From the NCBI GenBank assembly GCA_913776675.1, contig CAJYRE010000536.1:1-7634 (forward strand): a DNA stretch of 7,634 nucleotides. Direction: 5' to 3'. Source of the DNA: Rhizobiaceae bacterium (GTDB lineage: Bacteria > Pseudomonadota > Alphaproteobacteria > Rhizobiales > Rhizobiaceae). The notes beneath the pieces are model-generated. The model did not search any database. It had not been told where the DNA came from and was given only the letters and a program-made list of their open reading frames with translations. Shown here piece by piece: positions 6,323-7,634 of the stretch. Both the position numbers and the translations under genes were made by a program. Positions within the stretch are counted from its first letter, which is position 1. The number at the start of each line of letters is the position of its first letter.

Positions 6323-6888
6323 GACTGAACTTCTGAAGCTGTTGGATTGTTGTTTGAAATGATGGTGGCGAGCAATGCGGACAGAGCGCATTTGACAAGA
6401 TCACCAGCCCAGAAGGGTGTCAGGCCTGTCGCCAGAAGTTTTTCCGATGGGATAAATGCCCATAAGCCCAGCAGTCCGGCACTGTAAATCACCACCAGCC
6501 CCACAACGCAGGCCAGGCACCGTTGCAGCAGTGCTTTTCTATAGCCAAGAATACCCACAAGCCATGCGGCAATAAAATATCCCAGAAGATAGCCGCCGGT
6601 TGGTCCCATCATATAGCTCAGGCCAATGCCGCGTTCCGGGCTGCCTGAAAATACCGGCATTCCGGCGGCACCCGCTGCCAGATATGCGGCAAAGATCGCC
6701 AATGACAATCTCGGTCCAAGGATGAGGGCAAAGCTCATCACGGCCAGGGTATGCAGGGTCATGGGCACTGGCCAGAATGGAATGTGAACCTTGGCTGCCA
6801 GTGTCATGAGGCCGACACCCAGCACAACAATTGCCGCTTTTTCAAAAGGCCGAATGGCGGGTTTGTTTTTGAGTAAATCCGTCAGCAA
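6319..6888 (-). CDS. bioY: Biotin transporter S component BioY
   Basis: BioY is the substrate-binding membrane subunit of the energy-coupling-factor biotin importer. In some bacteria it works with the ATPase/transmembrane pair BioM-BioN, in others with shared modules or alone. This 189-residue protein has about six membrane segments and the family motifs [15 protein letters not shown] (36-50), [10 protein letters not shown] (95-104) and PFWAGDLVK (158-166). The start is TTG at 6888: AGGAG lies 7 bases upstream and no ATG or GTG fits the domain start. The stop TGA shares bases with the bioB ATG (ATGA, 6322-6319), which suggests translational coupling. bioM and bioN are absent from the neighbourhood. 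Regulation by BioR is indicated by two operators in front of the gene. Dethiobiotin as a second substrate is possible but is only an inference from the pairing with bioB. Confidence 0.96.
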   Translation of the reverse strand: MLTDLLKNKPAIRPFEKAAIVVLGVGLMTLAAKVHIPFWPVPMTLHTLAVMSFALILGPRLSLAIFAAYLAAGAAGMPVFSGSPERGIGLSYMMGPTGGYLLGYFIAAWLVGILGYRKALLQRCLACVVGLVVIYSAGLLGLWAFIPSEKLLATGLTPFWAGDLVKCALSALLATIISNNNPTASEVQS

Positions 6889-6895
6889 TGAGTCT

Positions 6896-6900
6896 CTCCT
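6896..6900 (-). promoter_or_regulatory. Ribosome binding site that fixes the bioY TTG start
   Basis: On the minus strand AGGAG is followed by 7 bases (AGACTCA) and then TTG at 6888. Spacing and strength are ideal, and the TTG opens the frame directly before the BioY domain. This is why the non-ATG start is preferred. Confidence 0.85.
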
Positions 6901-6905
6901 GATTT

Positions 6906-6915
6906 TTATCGATAA
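6906..6915. promoter_or_regulatory. BioR operator, proximal to bioY (perfect match)
   Basis: TTATCGATAA is a perfect 10-base palindrome and fits the published BioR pattern TTATMKATAA at every base. BioR is a GntR-family repressor of biotin genes in alphaproteobacteria. The site lies 17 bases before the bioY start codon, in the untranslated leader downstream of the predicted promoter. That BioR is encoded in this genome is inferred; its gene is not in the window. Confidence 0.8.
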
Positions 6916-6925
6916 AAAATTAAAA

Positions 6926-6935
6926 CTATCTATAA
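6926..6935. promoter_or_regulatory. BioR operator, overlapping predicted bioY start site (9/10 match)
   Basis: On the plus strand CTATCTATAA (minus strand TTATAGATAG) differs from the BioR consensus form TTATCTATAA only at its first base. It begins exactly 20 bases from the neighbouring site, or two helical turns, so two BioR dimers could bind on the same face of the DNA. It overlaps the end of the predicted -10 box and covers the likely transcription start, a classic repressor position. Confidence 0.78.
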
Positions 6936-6963
6936 TTTATGATTGTTTCAATTCGTCTGTCAA
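6934..6963 (-). promoter_or_regulatory. Predicted sigma-70 type promoter of the bioYB operon
   Basis: On the minus strand a perfect -35 box TTGACA (6958-6963) is followed after 18 bases by TAAATT (6934-6939), a four-of-six match to the -10 consensus. Transcription would start near 6927, inside the second BioR site and about 39 bases before the bioY start codon. The box pair and its overlap with the operator support each other. The exact start base is a prediction. Confidence 0.6.
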
Positions 6964-7102
6964 TTGCTGTTTCAAAACGGATGCGATGGCAGTGGAATGG
7001 TGCTTGCGGACCGGCCATGTGGATAGCGGGTATTTCTAACGAAAGACGTGGCGTTTAAGGCTGCGAGGTCCTATATGGATAGACCATTCTCAAGGTTGCC
7101 CA

Positions 7103-7634
7103 ATGCGCTTTTCGAACGATTTTCTTGATGAAATCCGTGACCGCGTGCCGATTTCGGCCGTGATTGGCTCACGTGTGCCTTGGGATCGCAAGAAAACCAA
7201 TGTGTCACGCGGCGATTATTGGGCCTGCTGCCCGTTTCATGGCGAAAAAAGCCCCAGCTTTCACTGTGAAGACCGCAAAGGTCGCTATCACTGTTTTGGT
7301 TGCGGTGTGTCTGGCGACCATTTCCGGTTTCTGACCGATCTGGAAGGTTTGAGCTTTCCCGAAGCGGTGGAGCGCATTGCCGATATGGCGGGCGTTGCCA
7401 TGCCGAAAGCCGATCCGCGTGAGATTGAGCGCGAGCGTGAGCGCACCAGTCTGCACGATGTGATGGAATTGGCCACGCAGTATTTTCAGGATCAGTTGCA
7501 ATCGGCCCATGGCGCAAAAGCCCGTGCTTACTTACGCGAGCGTGGCCTGTCTGGTCGTACCATTGAGACCTTTCGTCTGGGTTTTGCCACGGAAAGCCGC
7601 AACGGGTTGAAAGAGTATCTGGCCTCTAAAGGCG
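7103..7634 (+). CDS. dnaG: DNA primase, N-terminal part, cut by right window edge
   Basis: DnaG makes the RNA primers for DNA replication with the DnaB helicase. The first 177 codons are present and the frame is open to the last base; the full protein is usually about 600-670 residues. The N-terminal CHC2 zinc-binding domain is intact: Cys43 and His46 in CPFHGEKSPSF, Cys64 and Cys67 in YHCFGCGVSGD. These sit three residues later than the corresponding E. coli ligands. The start of the catalytic core follows, with ARAYLRERGLS at about 140-150 and RLGFA near 158-162. The ATG at 7103 has only a modest ribosome site (AAGG, 7 bases upstream), but no better start exists in frame. It is divergent from bioYB. 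I see no convincing promoter between 6964 and 7102. In many bacteria rpoD follows, beyond this window. Confidence 0.97.
   Translation, partial: MRFSNDFLDEIRDRVPISAVIGSRVPWDRKKTNVSRGDYWACCPFHGEKSPSFHCEDRKGRYHCFGCGVSGDHFRFLTDLEGLSFPEAVERIADMAGVAMPKADPREIERERERTSLHDVMELATQYFQDQLQSAHGAKARAYLRERGLSGRTIETFRLGFATESRNGLKEYLASKG

Noticed and set aside
6323..6391. Upstream extension of bioB by 23 residues
   Set aside because: The extra residues are inside bioY, unlike any BioB start, and the ATG overlapping the bioY stop gives a normal BioB N-terminus.
7071..7517. Open frames on the minus strand across the start of dnaG
   Set aside because: The plus strand carries the primase zinc-binding domain with all four ligands. 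The antisense frames show no family features.
1..7634. CRISPR array, insertion sequence, prophage, toxin-antitoxin or tRNA/rRNA genes
   Set aside because: I found no regularly spaced direct repeats, transposase or integrase motifs, phage proteins or cloverleaf structures.

Overview
The window looks like chromosomal DNA from an alphaproteobacterium of the order Hyphomicrobiales, most likely a member of the Rhizobiaceae (Agrobacterium/Allorhizobium/Rhizobium type). Three things point there. carA, a GatB/YqeY protein gene and dnaG sit close together, as I recall from rhizobial chromosomes. Upstream of the biotin genes are palindromes of the BioR type, an alphaproteobacterial GntR-family regulator. 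Two gaps between genes hold short palindromic sequences that resemble intergenic repeats I remember from rhizobial genomes.

Layout, left to right: the C-terminal part of a MATE-family exporter (+), cut by the left edge; a palindrome-rich gap; an acyl-CoA-dehydrogenase-fold flavin monooxygenase of the DszC/SfnB type (-); a 95-base two-hairpin repeat; a VC0807-like integral membrane protein of unknown function (+); a strong hairpin; carA, the small subunit of carbamoyl-phosphate synthase (-); a gap of about 300 bases; yqeY (+); a hairpin; the bioY-bioB operon (-), with bioB downstream and overlapping bioY by 4 bases; two tandem BioR-type operators; and the first 177 codons of dnaG, DNA primase (+), cut by the right edge. 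Transcription changes strand at every junction except inside bioYB, so each gap is either a shared terminator region or a pair of divergent promoters.

The genes do not form one pathway. carA serves arginine and pyrimidine synthesis, yqeY is linked to tRNA amidation only by homology, and dnaG is replication machinery. bioY and bioB form a small biotin module: uptake of biotin (or possibly dethiobiotin), and conversion of dethiobiotin to biotin. It carries its own promoter and operator and sits between yqeY and dnaG, with no bioF, bioD, bioA or bioMN beside it. This is the most informative part of the window: the operators can be read directly, one a perfect match to the published BioR pattern and one a 9/10 match, 20 bases apart and overlapping the predicted -10 box and start site.

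I see no insertion sequence, phage gene, CRISPR array, tRNA or rRNA, and no clear sign of a wholly new system. The points worth a second look are the biotin module and its operators, the two repeat-like elements, the isolated sulfur-type monooxygenase and the unassigned membrane protein.
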